From contig PLRV01000036.1 of NCBI GenBank assembly GCA_003164925.1, forward strand, positions 1 to 64,000: a stretch of DNA of 64,000 nt, in the 5' to 3' direction. A program made the position numbers and the translations under genes. The notes beneath the pieces were generated by a model, which saw nothing but the letters and a program-made list of their open reading frames with translations, ran no database searches and had not been told where the DNA came from. Shown here in pieces: positions 25,228 through 34,111 of the stretch. Numbering within the stretch: the stretch's first letter is position 1; each line of letters starts with the position of its first letter. This DNA is from Caulobacteraceae bacterium (GTDB taxonomy: Bacteria > Pseudomonadota > Alphaproteobacteria > Caulobacterales > Caulobacteraceae).

Positions 25228-26704
25228 CGGCCGAAACGCCCCGGCTTGGCTTGCGGCCGCTCATCTCATGGCCGACGTCGCGGGCCAGGGTGGCGAAGGG
25301 CCAGGCCGACAAGGCGCACAGCAGACCCGACAGCACGATCGCGATCTTGAAGTCGAGCAGGCCGAGGGAAGTGGCGCCGCGCAGGGCCTGGCTGACGCTC
25401 AGCATCAGGGCCCCGAGCGCTACGCCCATGCTGATGCCGATCTGCAGGCACAGGGAAGACAGCACCGAGGCCGAGGAGCGCTGTTCGGGCGTCACCTCGG
25501 CGAAACTGGTCATGCTGGTGGCGCTTAGCTGCAAGGAGCGGCTGCCGCCGGCGGCGCATAGCAGCAGGCCCGTAAAGACGAGCGGGAGGCCCGGCGAGAT
25601 AATCGCGCACGCCGCCAGCGCCAATCCGGCGATCACCGCATTCCATGTGAGCACGGAGCGCAGGCCAAACCGGCGAATAATCGGCGTGGTGACCGTTTTG
25701 GCGATCAGGTTGGCGGCCATATAGAGCAGCAGCATCAGGCCCGACTGCACTGGGCTGAGGCCGTAGCCGATCTGGAACATCAGGGGCAGCAGGAACGGGC
25801 CGGCGGAGATAGCGGCGCGGGCAGGCAGGCCGCCGATCACGGCGCTGATGAAGAAGGTGTGCTGGCGCAGGATCTCCAAATCGACCAGCGGGTGGGCCGC
25901 GCGGTCCAGATGGCGGATCGCCGCCCAGCCGACGGCCAGGCCCAGCCCCAAAAGGCCCAGCCCTTCCCACAACGTCATCAGGCCAGGACCTTGGCGGGCG
26001 CTGATCAGGTCCACCGCGCTGGTCAGGCTGGCCAGCGCCACGGCCATCAAGGCAAAGCCCCGCCCGTCGAAAGGCCGCCGTTCCTCCGGTTTTTGGTCGG
26101 GCAGGAGGGCGAGCACCAGGACGATCCAGATCAGGCCCAGCGGCAGGTTGACATAGAACACCCAGCGCCAGGAGGCGGCCTCGGTGATGAAGCCGCCGAG
26201 CGGCGGGCCCAGCACCGGGGCGAACAGAGCAGGCCACACCAGGGTCGACAGGGCGAGCATCAGCTCGCTCTTCTGCGCCGTGCGCAACACCACCAGTCGC
26301 CCCACCGGCGACATCATGGCCGCGGCGGCGCCCTGCAGGATGCGGGCGGCCACGAAGGCGGAGAAGTTGGGGGCCAGGCCGCACAGCATGGAGGCGATCA
26401 CGAACACGCCGATGGCCCCGACGAACAGATTGCGCGCGCCCCACCGGTCGGCCAGCCAGGCGCTGGCGGGCAGGCAGGCCGCCATGGCCAGGACATAGGA
26501 CGTCACCCCCAGGCTCATGCGGGCGGGATTGAGATGGAAGGTGGAGGCCATCTGGGGCAGAGCGGTGACGATGATCGTCGCGTCCAACTGCTCCATGAAG
26601 AAGGCGCCGGCCACGATCAGGGCGATCAGAATGGCGCGCCCGCCCACCAGGGGCGCGAGGCGATCGGCCAAGCTCGAAGGAGATTTGTGTTCGGCTACAG
26701 CCAT
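25223..26704 (-). CDS. MFS drug/efflux transporter, DHA2 (EmrB/QacA) type
   Basis: A 493-residue, predicted 14-helix major facilitator protein. It has the DHA2 start FFMEQLDATIIVTALPQMA (motif D1-like), LADRWGARNLFVGAI (motif A), RILQGAAAAMMSPVGRLVVLR and LGPPLGGFITEAASWRWVFYVNLPLG (motif C), all characteristic of EmrB-like proton-coupled exporters. No membrane-fusion partner (EmrA) or TetR regulator is adjacent, so substrate and control are unknown. It faces the divergent threonine dehydratase gene across a 55-bp gap. Confidence 0.93.
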   Translation of the reverse strand: MAVAEHKSPSSLADRLAPLVGGRAILIALIVAGAFFMEQLDATIIVTALPQMASTFHLNPARMSLGVTSYVLAMAACLPASAWLADRWGARNLFVGAIGVFVIASMLCGLAPNFSAFVAARILQGAAAAMMSPVGRLVVLRTAQKSELMLALSTLVWPALFAPVLGPPLGGFITEAASWRWVFYVNLPLGLIWIVLVLALLPDQKPEERRPFDGRGFALMAVALASLTSAVDLISARQGPGLMTLWEGLGLLGLGLAVGWAAIRHLDRAAHPLVDLEILRQHTFFISAVIGGLPARAAISAGPFLLPLMFQIGYGLSPVQSGLMLLLYMAANLIAKTVTTPIIRRFGLRSVLTWNAVIAGLALAACAIISPGLPLVFTGLLLCAAGGSRSLQLSATSMTSFAEVTPEQRSSASVLSSLCLQIGISMGVALGALMLSVSQALRGATSLGLLDFKIAIVLSGLLCALSAWPFATLARDVGHEMSGRKPSRGVSAA

Positions 26705-26759
26705 GATTGCCCTAAGGCCTCGCCATCGTTAGGTTGCGCGACTTTTTCCGGCTTAGCCA

Positions 26760-27962
26760 ATGAACCTGACCTTTGAATCGATCAAGGCCGCCGCCGCGCG
26801 GTTGGACGGGCATATCGAAAAGACGCCCCTGCGCCGGTCGCGGACCTTGTCCGAGATCACCGGCGCGGACGTGTGGGTGAAGTTCGAAAACCAGCAGTTC
26901 ACCGCCGCTTATAAGGAGCGCGGGGCGCTCAACAAGCTGCTGCAACTGAGTGAGACCGAAAAGCGGCGCGGCGTGATCGCCGCCTCGGCGGGCAACCATG
27001 CCCAGGGCCTGGCCTATCACGGCGCCCGTCTGGGCATCCCGGTGACGATCATCATGCCGCGCACGACCCCCTTCGTGAAGGTGGAGCAGACCCGCAACTT
27101 CGGGGCGGACGTGGTGCTGCACGCGGATACCTACGACGAGGCCTCCGAATACGCCATGACGCTGGGCGAAGAGCGCCAGATGGTGTTCGTCCACCCTTTC
27201 AACGACGTGGACGTGATGGCCGGCCAGGGCACCATCGCCCTTGAGATGCTGGAGCAGGCGCCGGACCTCGAGATGCTGCCCGTGCCCATCGGCGGCGGCG
27301 GACTGATCTCGGGGGTGGCCACCGCAGCCAAGGCGATCAAGCCCGATATCCGCATCATCGGCGTGGAGCCGGCGATGTATCCCTCGTTCCAGGCGCGCAT
27401 GCGCGGGCAGACGGCCGTGGCCGGCGGCCAGACCATCGCCGAGGGCATCGCGGTCAAGACCGTGGGCGAGCTGACCTTCGCCATCGCGCGGCCCTTGATC
27501 GAGGACGTGCTGTTGATCGAGGAGCCGGCGTTCGAGCGGGCCATCGCCCTGTACTGCAACGTGGAAAAGACCATCGCCGAGGGCGCCGGCGCGGCCTCGC
27601 TGGCGGCGCTATTGTCCTATCCCGAGCTGTTCAAGGGCCGGTCCTGCGGCCTGATCCTGACCGGCGGCAATATCGACACGCGTCTCCTGGCCTCGGTGCT
27701 GACGCGCGAGCTGGTGCGCGCCCAGCGCATTGTCAGCCTGCGGTTCGTGGGCGACGACCGTCCCGGCCTGTTGGCCACCGTGTCGCTGACCATCGGAACC
27801 CATGGGGCCAACATCATCGAGGTGGCGCACAATCGCCTGTCCCTGGACGTGCCCGCCAAGGGCGCGGAGTTCGATGTGATGATCGAGACGCGCGATGCGC
27901 GCCACACCGAGGAGATCATCAACGCCCTGACCGCGGCGGGCTGTCCGCCGCGCATGCTGTGA
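26760..27962 (+). CDS. ilvA: Threonine ammonia-lyase with C-terminal ACT domain
   Basis: A PLP enzyme deaminating L-threonine (and serine) to 2-oxobutyrate. It has KFENQQFTAAYKERGALNKL with the PLP lysine at K52, AASAGNHAQGLAYHGA (the phosphate-binding SAGNHAQG), and the Gly-rich loop VPIGGGGLISG. Residues about 330-400 (RFVGDDRPGLLATVSLTIG) form an ACT regulatory domain. The 400-residue single-ACT type is usually grouped with catabolic or short IlvA enzymes rather than the two-ACT biosynthetic form. It is followed within 9 nt by an FKBP lipoprotein gene. Confidence 0.93.
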   Translation: MNLTFESIKAAAARLDGHIEKTPLRRSRTLSEITGADVWVKFENQQFTAAYKERGALNKLLQLSETEKRRGVIAASAGNHAQGLAYHGARLGIPVTIIMPRTTPFVKVEQTRNFGADVVLHADTYDEASEYAMTLGEERQMVFVHPFNDVDVMAGQGTIALEMLEQAPDLEMLPVPIGGGGLISGVATAAKAIKPDIRIIGVEPAMYPSFQARMRGQTAVAGGQTIAEGIAVKTVGELTFAIARPLIEDVLLIEEPAFERAIALYCNVEKTIAEGAGAASLAALLSYPELFKGRSCGLILTGGNIDTRLLASVLTRELVRAQRIVSLRFVGDDRPGLLATVSLTIGTHGANIIEVAHNRLSLDVPAKGAEFDVMIETRDARHTEEIINALTAAGCPPRML

Positions 27963-27970
27963 GGCCCCGC

Positions 27971-28492
27971 ATGACATTTCGCACGCTTCTCGTCCCCGGC
28001 TTGGCGCTCTTGGTCTTGTCCGCCTGCGGCCCAGCCATGAAGCCCCAGCTCAAGGCGACGGACGTCCAGGCCGGCCAGGCCTTCCTGGCGGCCAACGCCA
28101 AGGATCCCGCCGTGCATACCCTGGCCGATGGGCTCGAGTACAAGATCGTGACGACGGGCCCGGCGGATGGCGCCCATCCGCGTCCGCAGGACGAGGTGAA
28201 GGTCAATTACGAGGGCCGCCTCTTGGGTCCCGCCGGCGCACCCCTCACGGGGCGCGTGTTCGATAGCTCCTTCGCGCGCGGCCAGCCGGCTGACTTCCCC
28301 CTGCAGGGTCTGGTGGCGGGCTGGGTGGAGGCGCTGCAGCTGATGCGGCCGGGCGACGAATGGATGCTCTATATCCCGGCCAAGCTGGCCTATGGCGACG
28401 ATCCGCCCCCCGGCGCGCCCATCCCGCCCGGCGCCGTGCTGATCTTCCGCATCCAGCTCTTGGGCGTTCTGCAGCATGAGGGTGCGCAATAG
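27971..28492 (+). CDS. FKBP-type peptidyl-prolyl isomerase lipoprotein
   Basis: A 173-residue secreted lipoprotein. The signal peptide MTFRTLLVPGLALLVLSACG ends in the lipobox LSAC, so Cys19 would be lipidated. The FKBP domain follows, with VKVNYEGRLL, FDSSFARGQPADFPLQGLVAGWVEAL, MRPGDEWMLYIPAKLAYGD and GAVLIFRIQLL, covering the prolyl-isomerase active-site strands. It probably assists folding of outer-membrane or periplasmic proteins. ATG 27971 begins the signal peptide cleanly. Close spacing to ilvA suggests co-transcription without an obvious functional link. Confidence 0.92.
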   Translation: MTFRTLLVPGLALLVLSACGPAMKPQLKATDVQAGQAFLAANAKDPAVHTLADGLEYKIVTTGPADGAHPRPQDEVKVNYEGRLLGPAGAPLTGRVFDSSFARGQPADFPLQGLVAGWVEALQLMRPGDEWMLYIPAKLAYGDDPPPGAPIPPGAVLIFRIQLLGVLQHEGAQ

Positions 28493-28549
28493 GACGCCTG
28501 GCCTCCAAAGGCTTTGGTTCGTGCACTGTTTTTGATCTAGGCTCGAGCC

Positions 28550-29722
28550 ATGATCGACGCGGAGGCCATTGCGGCCCGCAGCCTTGAGGTGCTCGAGCGC
28601 CTGGTGGGATTCGACACCACCTCGCGCCTCTCCAACTTGCCGTTGATCGCCTATGTCGAGGCGCAACTCGCAGAGCTCGGAATCGCGAGCACGCGCGTGC
28701 CGAGCGCGGACGGGACCAAGGCCAACCTCTACGCCCGCGTCGGGCCGGCGGCGCCGGGCGGGGTGGTGCTGTCGGGCCATACGGATGTCGTGCCGGTGGA
28801 CGGCCAGGCCTGGGACTCCGATCCCTTCGTCCTGGCCCGCCGGGGCGAGCGGCTGTACGGGCGGGGAACCTGCGACATGAAGGGCTTTCTCGCCCTGGCC
28901 CTGGCCGCCGCTCCCGCCCTGGCCCGGGCCGACCTCAAACGCCCTGCATGGCTGGCCTTTTCCTATGACGAGGAGGTTGGCTGCCTCGGCGCGCCGGACA
29001 TGATCGCGGTGCTGGCCCGTGAGGAGCCGCGGCCCGCCACGGTGGTGGTGGGCGAGCCGACCAACATGCAGGCGGTGCGCGGGCACAAGGGCATCGCGGT
29101 GTTCAAGGTGACCGTGACCGGACGCGAGGCCCATTCCAGCCTAACCCACCTGGGCGTCTCGGCGGTGATGGCGGCGGTTTCGCTGATGGCTTCGCTGAAG
29201 GCCTTGGCCGAGCGGCTGGAGCTTGAGGCCAATCCGGCCTCGCCCTTCTCGCCTCGCTGGCCCACCTTGACCATCGGCCAGGTGCAGGGCGGCACGGCGG
29301 TCAACATTCTGGCGCGGGAGTGCCAGTTCGTGTTCGACCTCAGATGCCCGCCGGGCATCGATCCCTTGGCGGTGCTGGGGCCCTTCTTCGAAGAAGCGCG
29401 CGGGCTGGACGCCGAGCTCAAGGCCCAGGCGCCCGAGGCGGGGGTGGCCGTCGCCCGCCGCTCGCTGACGCCCGCCTTCGCCCCGGAAGAGGACGGCCAG
29501 GCCGAACGTCTGGCCCGTAGCCTGGCCGGCGACAACGGCCCAGCGCGTGTGGTGTCCTACGCCGCCGAGGCCGGGCAGTTTCAGCAGGCCGGCTTTTCCA
29601 CCGTGATCTGCGGCCCGGGCTCCATCGACCAGGCCCATCAGCCCAATGAATATGTCGAGATCAGCCAGATGCAGCGGGGCGCCGCCTTCATGGCGCGGCT
29701 GGTGCAGGCGCTGGAGGATTAG
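28550..29722 (+). CDS. argE: Acetylornithine deacetylase (M20 family)
   Basis: A zinc/cobalt amidohydrolase removing acetyl from N-acetylornithine in arginine synthesis. It has VVLSGHTDVVPVDG (H77, D79), GRGTCDMKGFLALAL (D109), YDEEVGCLGAPDMI (E141/E142) and VVGEPTNMQAVRGHKGIAVF, plus the dimerisation-domain motif GREAHSS. The 390-residue length and the GEPTNM motif fit ArgE best; closely related M20 deacylases (DapE-like) remain possible. The last 35 nt overlap the convergent glycosyltransferase gene. Confidence 0.9.
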   Translation: MIDAEAIAARSLEVLERLVGFDTTSRLSNLPLIAYVEAQLAELGIASTRVPSADGTKANLYARVGPAAPGGVVLSGHTDVVPVDGQAWDSDPFVLARRGERLYGRGTCDMKGFLALALAAAPALARADLKRPAWLAFSYDEEVGCLGAPDMIAVLAREEPRPATVVVGEPTNMQAVRGHKGIAVFKVTVTGREAHSSLTHLGVSAVMAAVSLMASLKALAERLELEANPASPFSPRWPTLTIGQVQGGTAVNILARECQFVFDLRCPPGIDPLAVLGPFFEEARGLDAELKAQAPEAGVAVARRSLTPAFAPEEDGQAERLARSLAGDNGPARVVSYAAEAGQFQQAGFSTVICGPGSIDQAHQPNEYVEISQMQRGAAFMARLVQALED

Positions 29723-30734
29723 GACCCGCAGGAAGAGCCAACGCGTCCCGCACGGCTTCGAAAGCCTGATCGGGCGATATGGCCATCACGCCGCGCATAT
29801 CGTGCAGGATGCGGTGGCGCTCGCCCAGCGGGTGCCATTTCTTGGGGACGTTATGATCGCCGAACACCGCGACGCAGGGTAGTCCGCAGGACGCCGCCAG
29901 GTGCAAGGGTCCGCTGTCATGGCCGATGAAGAGCGCGCCGCGGCGCATGACCGCGCCGCTGCCGCGCGGAGAGAGCCGGCCGCATTGGTCGAGCGTCGGC
30001 CCACTCCAGGCCCCCGCCAGGCGTCCGGCCCGCTCGGAATCCTCGGCCGCGCCGATGAATACTAGTCCATGGCCGGGCAGGGCCTGCGAGACCTTGGTCA
30101 GCAGCGCGGTCCAGTTGGCTTCGCCCCAGTCCTTGGTCTTGACCTTGCCGCCGGTATTGATGGCGATGAACGGCGCGCCGCCCAGGGGTTCAAGCGCGAC
30201 GTCTCCGGCCGCCTTTTCCTTGCCGGTCAGGTTCAGGTCCCAATTGGCCTTGTCCTGCAGATCCAGCGGGCCCAGGGGCGCCAGGCAACGGGCCAGGCGT
30301 TCGACTTCACGCTCCACCTCGCCGGTGCGCCGGTCGCGCCGTCCGTGCGCCAGATCGGGCCGCAGAGGCACGCCCATGAGCCGCTTGAAGCCGCACAGCC
30401 GAAAGAACATCCAGTCGCGCCAGTTGGACCACAGCGAGCGGCCCTCGGTCAGGTAGATCAGGGTGTCCGCGTTCAAGGCCTTCAGCGCGCGCCGCAGCGC
30501 CGCCAGCGCGCGCAGGTCACGCTCTCCCACGGCATAGCGAACCACGTCGTGAATAAATCCACCGTCGCGCAGGATGGATTCGGACGGCGCGGCGATGCTC
30601 GAGACGGGGATATTGGTGAGCAGGATTCTCCGTGCGTCCGGAAACGCCCTCACAATCTGATGAAAGCAAGGCAGGCAATTGACCGTGTCGCCCAGGCTGC
30701 CCAGACGGAAGATGACAATCGTGTCGCGCGCCAT
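29688..30734 (-). CDS. Glycosyltransferase family 9 (heptosyltransferase-like)
   Basis: A 348-residue GT-B enzyme of the ADP-heptose:LPS heptosyltransferase family. It has the N-terminal IVIFRLGSLGDTVNCLPCF, AINTGGKVKTKDWGEANWTALL at the linker, and LFIGHDSGPLHLAASCGLPCVAVFG, the hallmark donor-binding motif. The usual KPWP/KxWP motif appears as TKDWGEANW. It probably acts in LPS-core or surface-glycan assembly with the divergent cluster at 31056-37657. Its 3' end overlaps argE. Confidence 0.9.
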   Translation of the reverse strand: MARDTIVIFRLGSLGDTVNCLPCFHQIVRAFPDARRILLTNIPVSSIAAPSESILRDGGFIHDVVRYAVGERDLRALAALRRALKALNADTLIYLTEGRSLWSNWRDWMFFRLCGFKRLMGVPLRPDLAHGRRDRRTGEVEREVERLARCLAPLGPLDLQDKANWDLNLTGKEKAAGDVALEPLGGAPFIAINTGGKVKTKDWGEANWTALLTKVSQALPGHGLVFIGAAEDSERAGRLAGAWSGPTLDQCGRLSPRGSGAVMRRGALFIGHDSGPLHLAASCGLPCVAVFGDHNVPKKWHPLGERHRILHDMRGVMAISPDQAFEAVRDALALPAGPNPPAPAPAAP

Positions 30735-31055
30735 CGTTTAGGCTCCGGCCAACGACCGGTCAGCCCGCTGAAATGAAAATGCCCGGAGGGATGGGAGGCA
30801 AGAGTTCTCCTGTGCTTTTCATCCCGATGATCAATCCGTGCGCATTATCCCGCAAATGCGAGAATTTTGTGGGTCGGGTGATGGTTGATCTTTTTTGGGG
30901 GGCCGCGCCAGGTTTGTATGGATTGGAGTGCGCGGTTCATTTGGATGGAGTTTGCCGAGTATGGCGGTTAGTTGCTCCGCCCCGCATTTTCGCAGGCCCT
31001 GGCCGAAGAGCGCCGCGGCCATAATCCGATCCGTCCCGGCTTGCGGAGCGGCGTG
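30735..31055. other. Divergent intergenic region, no gene seen
   Basis: About 320 bp between the GT9 gene (leftward) and the GT4 gene (rightward). An in-frame ATG at 30972 could extend the GT4 protein by 28 residues, but they look unconserved. It presumably carries both promoters; I see no convincing -35/-10 pair or operator. Confidence 0.5.
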
Positions 31056-32282
31056 ATGGCCCGCACCACGGCGTCAGGCAGCCGATTACTGCACCTCATA
31101 GGCTCGATCGACCCGGCGCAGGGCGGCCCGGTCGAGGCCTTGACCCAGCTTTACCGGGTTTATCTGCCACAGGGCGTGGACATAGAGGTGGCGACGCTCG
31201 ATCAACCGGATGCGCCTTTTCTCAAGAGCTATCCTTTCAAGGTTCACGCCCTTGGGCGCGCCGGCGCCACTGAACAATGGGCGACGACCAAACTGCCGTG
31301 GGTCCGGTATCGCTATTCACCCCTTTATGCGCGCTGGCTGAGGCAGAACCTGCACCGGTTTTCCGCGGTCATCGTGCATGGCCTTTGGACCTACACCACC
31401 TCGGGCGCCGTCGGTCCCATGCTCGAGGCCAAGACGCCGTACCTTGTCTTTACCCACGGCGCGCTGGATCCCTGGTTTCGGCGGGCCTATCCCCTCAAGC
31501 ATGCGATCAAGCAACTGGTCTGGTGGATAGGCGATGGGCGGCTGCTCAATCACGCCCGGCGCGTACTGTTCACGACCGAGGAGGAGAGGCTCCTCTCCCG
31601 CGACGCCTTTTTCCCCTACGCTGTCCACGAAAGGGTTGTGGGCTATGGCATCGCCGATCCCCCGCCGCCCTCGCCCGCGCAGGCGGAGGCCTTCCGGCAA
31701 ATCACGCCCGAACTCGCCGGCCGCCGTTATCTGCTCTATCTCAGCCGCATTCATCCCAAAAAGGGCTGCGATCTTTTGATCCAGGCCTTCGCCGACATCG
31801 CCCGCCGCGATCCGGGCCTCGATCTGGTCATGGCCGGACCCGACGGGACAGGCTGGAGCGGCGCGTTGAAGGCGATCGCTGCGCGCGAGGGGATTGGCGA
31901 CCGCATTCACTGGCCCGGCTCCTTGCACGGAGACGCCAAATGGGGCGCCTATAGGGGGTGCGAAGCCTTTGTCCTGCCCTCGCATCAGGAGAACTTCGGC
32001 ATCGTCGTGGCCGAGGCCCTGGCCTGCGGCAAGCCGGTCCTCGTCAGCAACAAGGTCAACATCTGGCGTGAGGTGGAGGCGGACGGCGCCGGCCTAGTGG
32101 AGGACGACACCTTGGCCGGAACCCGGGCGCTGCTGAACGCCTGGGCGGATCAGGGCGAGGAGGCGCAGCGCGCGCGGGGATTGGCCGCCCGGGCCTGTTT
32201 TGTTGAGCGGTTCGACATCCGCAAGACGTCCGAGGACATACTCAGCGTGATCAGCGAGGTCCTGCCCGATGTCGATCCTTGA
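31056..32282 (+). CDS. Glycosyltransferase family 4
   Basis: A GT-B fold retaining glycosyltransferase of about 408 residues. It has LLHLIGSIDPAQGGPVEALTQL at the N-terminal acceptor side, VFTHGALDPWFRR, LLYLSRIHPKKGCDLLIQAF, and PSHQENFGIVVAEALACGKPVL with the E-x7-E motif contacting the nucleotide sugar. ATG 31056 has GCGGAG upstream. The acetyltransferase gene overlaps its 3' end by 14 nt, so they are coupled. By context it works in the same glycan as the downstream WcaF-like and WaaE-like enzymes; the linkage is unknown. Confidence 0.92.
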   Translation: MARTTASGSRLLHLIGSIDPAQGGPVEALTQLYRVYLPQGVDIEVATLDQPDAPFLKSYPFKVHALGRAGATEQWATTKLPWVRYRYSPLYARWLRQNLHRFSAVIVHGLWTYTTSGAVGPMLEAKTPYLVFTHGALDPWFRRAYPLKHAIKQLVWWIGDGRLLNHARRVLFTTEEERLLSRDAFFPYAVHERVVGYGIADPPPPSPAQAEAFRQITPELAGRRYLLYLSRIHPKKGCDLLIQAFADIARRDPGLDLVMAGPDGTGWSGALKAIAAREGIGDRIHWPGSLHGDAKWGAYRGCEAFVLPSHQENFGIVVAEALACGKPVLVSNKVNIWREVEADGAGLVEDDTLAGTRALLNAWADQGEEAQRARGLAARACFVERFDIRKTSEDILSVISEVLPDVDP

Positions 32283-32826
32283 AGCCCGCGCCGCCTACGA
32301 CGGCGGACCGAGCTTTTCCCTCGGGCATCGGCTCTACCGCGCCATTTGGGCGATCGCCTGGGGCCTGCTGGCGTCATGGACCCCGCCGCCCTTGCACCGA
32401 TGGCGTATTTTCCTCCTGAACCTCTTCGGCGCCAGGGTGCATCCGAGCTGCCATATCTATGGCAGCACGCGGGTCTGGCGCCCCAAGCTGCTGCACATGG
32501 AGGCGGGCTCGACCCTCGGGCCGCGCGTGAACTGCTATTGCATGGCCCAGATCACCCTGAAGGCGCGGGCGATCGTCTCTCAGGACGCCACGCTGTGCGC
32601 GGGAACCCACGATGTGGCCGATCCCCATTTTCAACTGCAGGCCCGTCCCATCACGATCGGCCAGGGGGCCTGGGTGGCGGCCGAGGCCTTCGTCGGTCCG
32701 GGCGTAAGCGTGGGCGCCGGCGCGGTCCTGGGGGCCAGGGCCGTGGCGTTCAAGGATCTCGCGGCCTGGACGATCTACGTCGGCAACCCGTGTGCGGCGC
32801 TCAAGCCGCGCACCATCCGCACCTGA
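32269..32826 (+). CDS. Putative colanic-acid-type acetyltransferase (WcaF-like, left-handed beta-helix)
   Basis: A 185-residue hexapeptide-repeat O-acetyltransferase. SLGHRLYRAIWAIAWGLLASW is the typical WcaF-like N-terminal amphipathic segment. GARVHPSCHIYGSTRVWRP begins the beta-helix, and ATLCAGTHDVADPHFQL has the catalytic His in AGTHD. ITIGQGAWVAAEAFVGPGVSV and GARAVAFKDLA follow. It would decorate a sugar of the polymer with acetyl from acetyl-CoA. It sits between GT4 and GT2 genes with start/stop overlap, indicating one operon. Confidence 0.9.
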   Translation: MSILEARAAYDGGPSFSLGHRLYRAIWAIAWGLLASWTPPPLHRWRIFLLNLFGARVHPSCHIYGSTRVWRPKLLHMEAGSTLGPRVNCYCMAQITLKARAIVSQDATLCAGTHDVADPHFQLQARPITIGQGAWVAAEAFVGPGVSVGAGAVLGARAVAFKDLAAWTIYVGNPCAALKPRTIRT

Positions 32827-32842
32827 GCTTGAGGGGCGCGCC

Positions 32843-33625
32843 GTGACGCAATCTCCTCGCCTGGCCGCGGTCATCCTGACCAAGAACGAGGAGCGTAACC
32901 TGGCGACCTGCCTGGCCGCGGTCACGCAGGGCGTTGCTGTGGTGGTGGTCGACTCCGGGAGTACGGACGCAACCCTCGACATCGCCCGGGCTCACGGCTG
33001 CGAAATCCTGACGCGGGATTGGACCGGTTTTGCAGACCAGCGCAATTTTGCGTTGCGCGCGCTTGCGAGCCGGTTCGACTGGCTGGTTTTCATCGATGCT
33101 GACGAGACTTTTCCGCCGGCCATATGGGATTGGGCCGAGGCCAACCTGGATGAGCCTAAGGCCGCCGACGTAGTTTATTTGTCCCAGCGCATCCACATAG
33201 GCGGGCGCATGCTCCGGCGCGCGCCGCACTATCCCATATACCACCCCCGCATCGTCCGGCTTCGCCCCGACGTGTTCGTCAATAATCGAAGCGGCCACGG
33301 GGAAACCGTGCGCGAAGGTTTATCCCTGCGTTATCTGGACATTCCCTATCACCACCACATCATCGGCCGGGACCTGGGCTCCTGGCTGCACAAACATGTG
33401 GGCCTGGCGCTTATGGAGGCCCGGGCGCAGCCGTCCACCGGAATGCTCACGGCGCGCGCGCGCCTCAACGCCATGATGCCGACGGGTCCCCTGCGCCCGC
33501 CCGCCCGGTTCTTTTTTCACTACGTCGTGTGCGGCGGATGGCGTGATGGAAGGCCAGGCTTCATCTATTCGGCGCTCTACGCCTGGTATGAATTGACGAA
33601 GTGGCTCGCCGCCCTGCAGGTCTAG
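32843..33625 (+). CDS. Glycosyltransferase family 2, WaaE/KdtX-like
   Basis: A 260-residue GT2 enzyme. It has LAAVILTKNEERNLATCLAAV, VVVVDSGSTDATLDIA, TRDWTGFADQRNFAL and WLVFIDADETFPP, the signature set of WaaE/KdtX LPS-core beta-glucosyltransferases and related enzymes. The C-terminal FFFHYVVCGGWRDGRPGF is also conserved in that group. The start is GTG 32843, with GAGG upstream and the conserved VILTKNE at residue 9; an ATG-free upstream extension is not supported. Likely role: core or repeat-unit glucosylation. Confidence 0.9.
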   Translation: MTQSPRLAAVILTKNEERNLATCLAAVTQGVAVVVVDSGSTDATLDIARAHGCEILTRDWTGFADQRNFALRALASRFDWLVFIDADETFPPAIWDWAEANLDEPKAADVVYLSQRIHIGGRMLRRAPHYPIYHPRIVRLRPDVFVNNRSGHGETVREGLSLRYLDIPYHHHIIGRDLGSWLHKHVGLALMEARAQPSTGMLTARARLNAMMPTGPLRPPARFFFHYVVCGGWRDGRPGFIYSALYAWYELTKWLAALQV

Positions 33626-33664
33626 CGGGCGGCGGGGCGAGATCGGCATGTTCGGGGCTAGGAT

Positions 33665-34111
33665 ATGATGGTGCGGCTGCAAGGGCTACTGTCTTCACAG
33701 CTGGCGTTGTTCCTGCTGGTCGGCGGGACGGCGGCCGGGGTCCAGTGGTTGGCGCGTTTTCCGCTTAACCGGGTGATGCCCTTCGCCGCCGCGGTCGTGG
33801 TGGCTTACGCGATCGGCATGTTCATCGCCTTCGAGCTGAACCGCCGCTTCGTGTTCCCTGAAGGGGGCGACGCCAGGCACAGGCAATTTGTCCGCTTCTT
33901 CCTGGTCAACATCTTGTCCTTCGCCACGGTGTGGGCTGTGTCTGTCGTGCTGGGGTCCGTGATCCTGCCGCGGTTCATGAGCCTGCAGGCGGCCGAGGCT
34001 GTGGGGCACGGCCTGGGGGTGCTGTCGCCGGCCCTGGCCAGCTACTTCCTGCACAAACACTTCACTTTCCGGGCGACGCCGGCGGCCGCGAGCGCGGGAA
34101 CAGGGCCATGA
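33665..34111 (+). CDS. GtrA-family small membrane protein
   Basis: A 148-residue integral membrane protein with four predicted helices: LALFLLVGGTAAGVQWLA, AAAVVVAYAIGMFIAFELNRRFVF, FFLVNILSFATVWAVSVVLGS and ALASYFLHKHFTF. The NRRFVF and HKHFTF ends are GtrA hallmarks. GtrA proteins are implicated in flipping or anchoring polyprenyl-phosphate sugars; the mycobacterial member Rv3789 belongs to the arabinan pathway. The ATGA overlap with the HAD-UbiA gene fits a role with the DprE-type genes that follow. A start at 33665 or 33668 is equivalent. Confidence 0.9.
   Translation: MMVRLQGLLSSQLALFLLVGGTAAGVQWLARFPLNRVMPFAAAVVVAYAIGMFIAFELNRRFVFPEGGDARHRQFVRFFLVNILSFATVWAVSVVLGSVILPRFMSLQAAEAVGHGLGVLSPALASYFLHKHFTFRATPAAASAGTGP

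Noticed and set aside
27617-29134. A 505-codon minus-strand frame across the FKBP and argE genes
   Set aside because: Composition is that of a shadow frame and the plus-strand genes are fully motif-supported.
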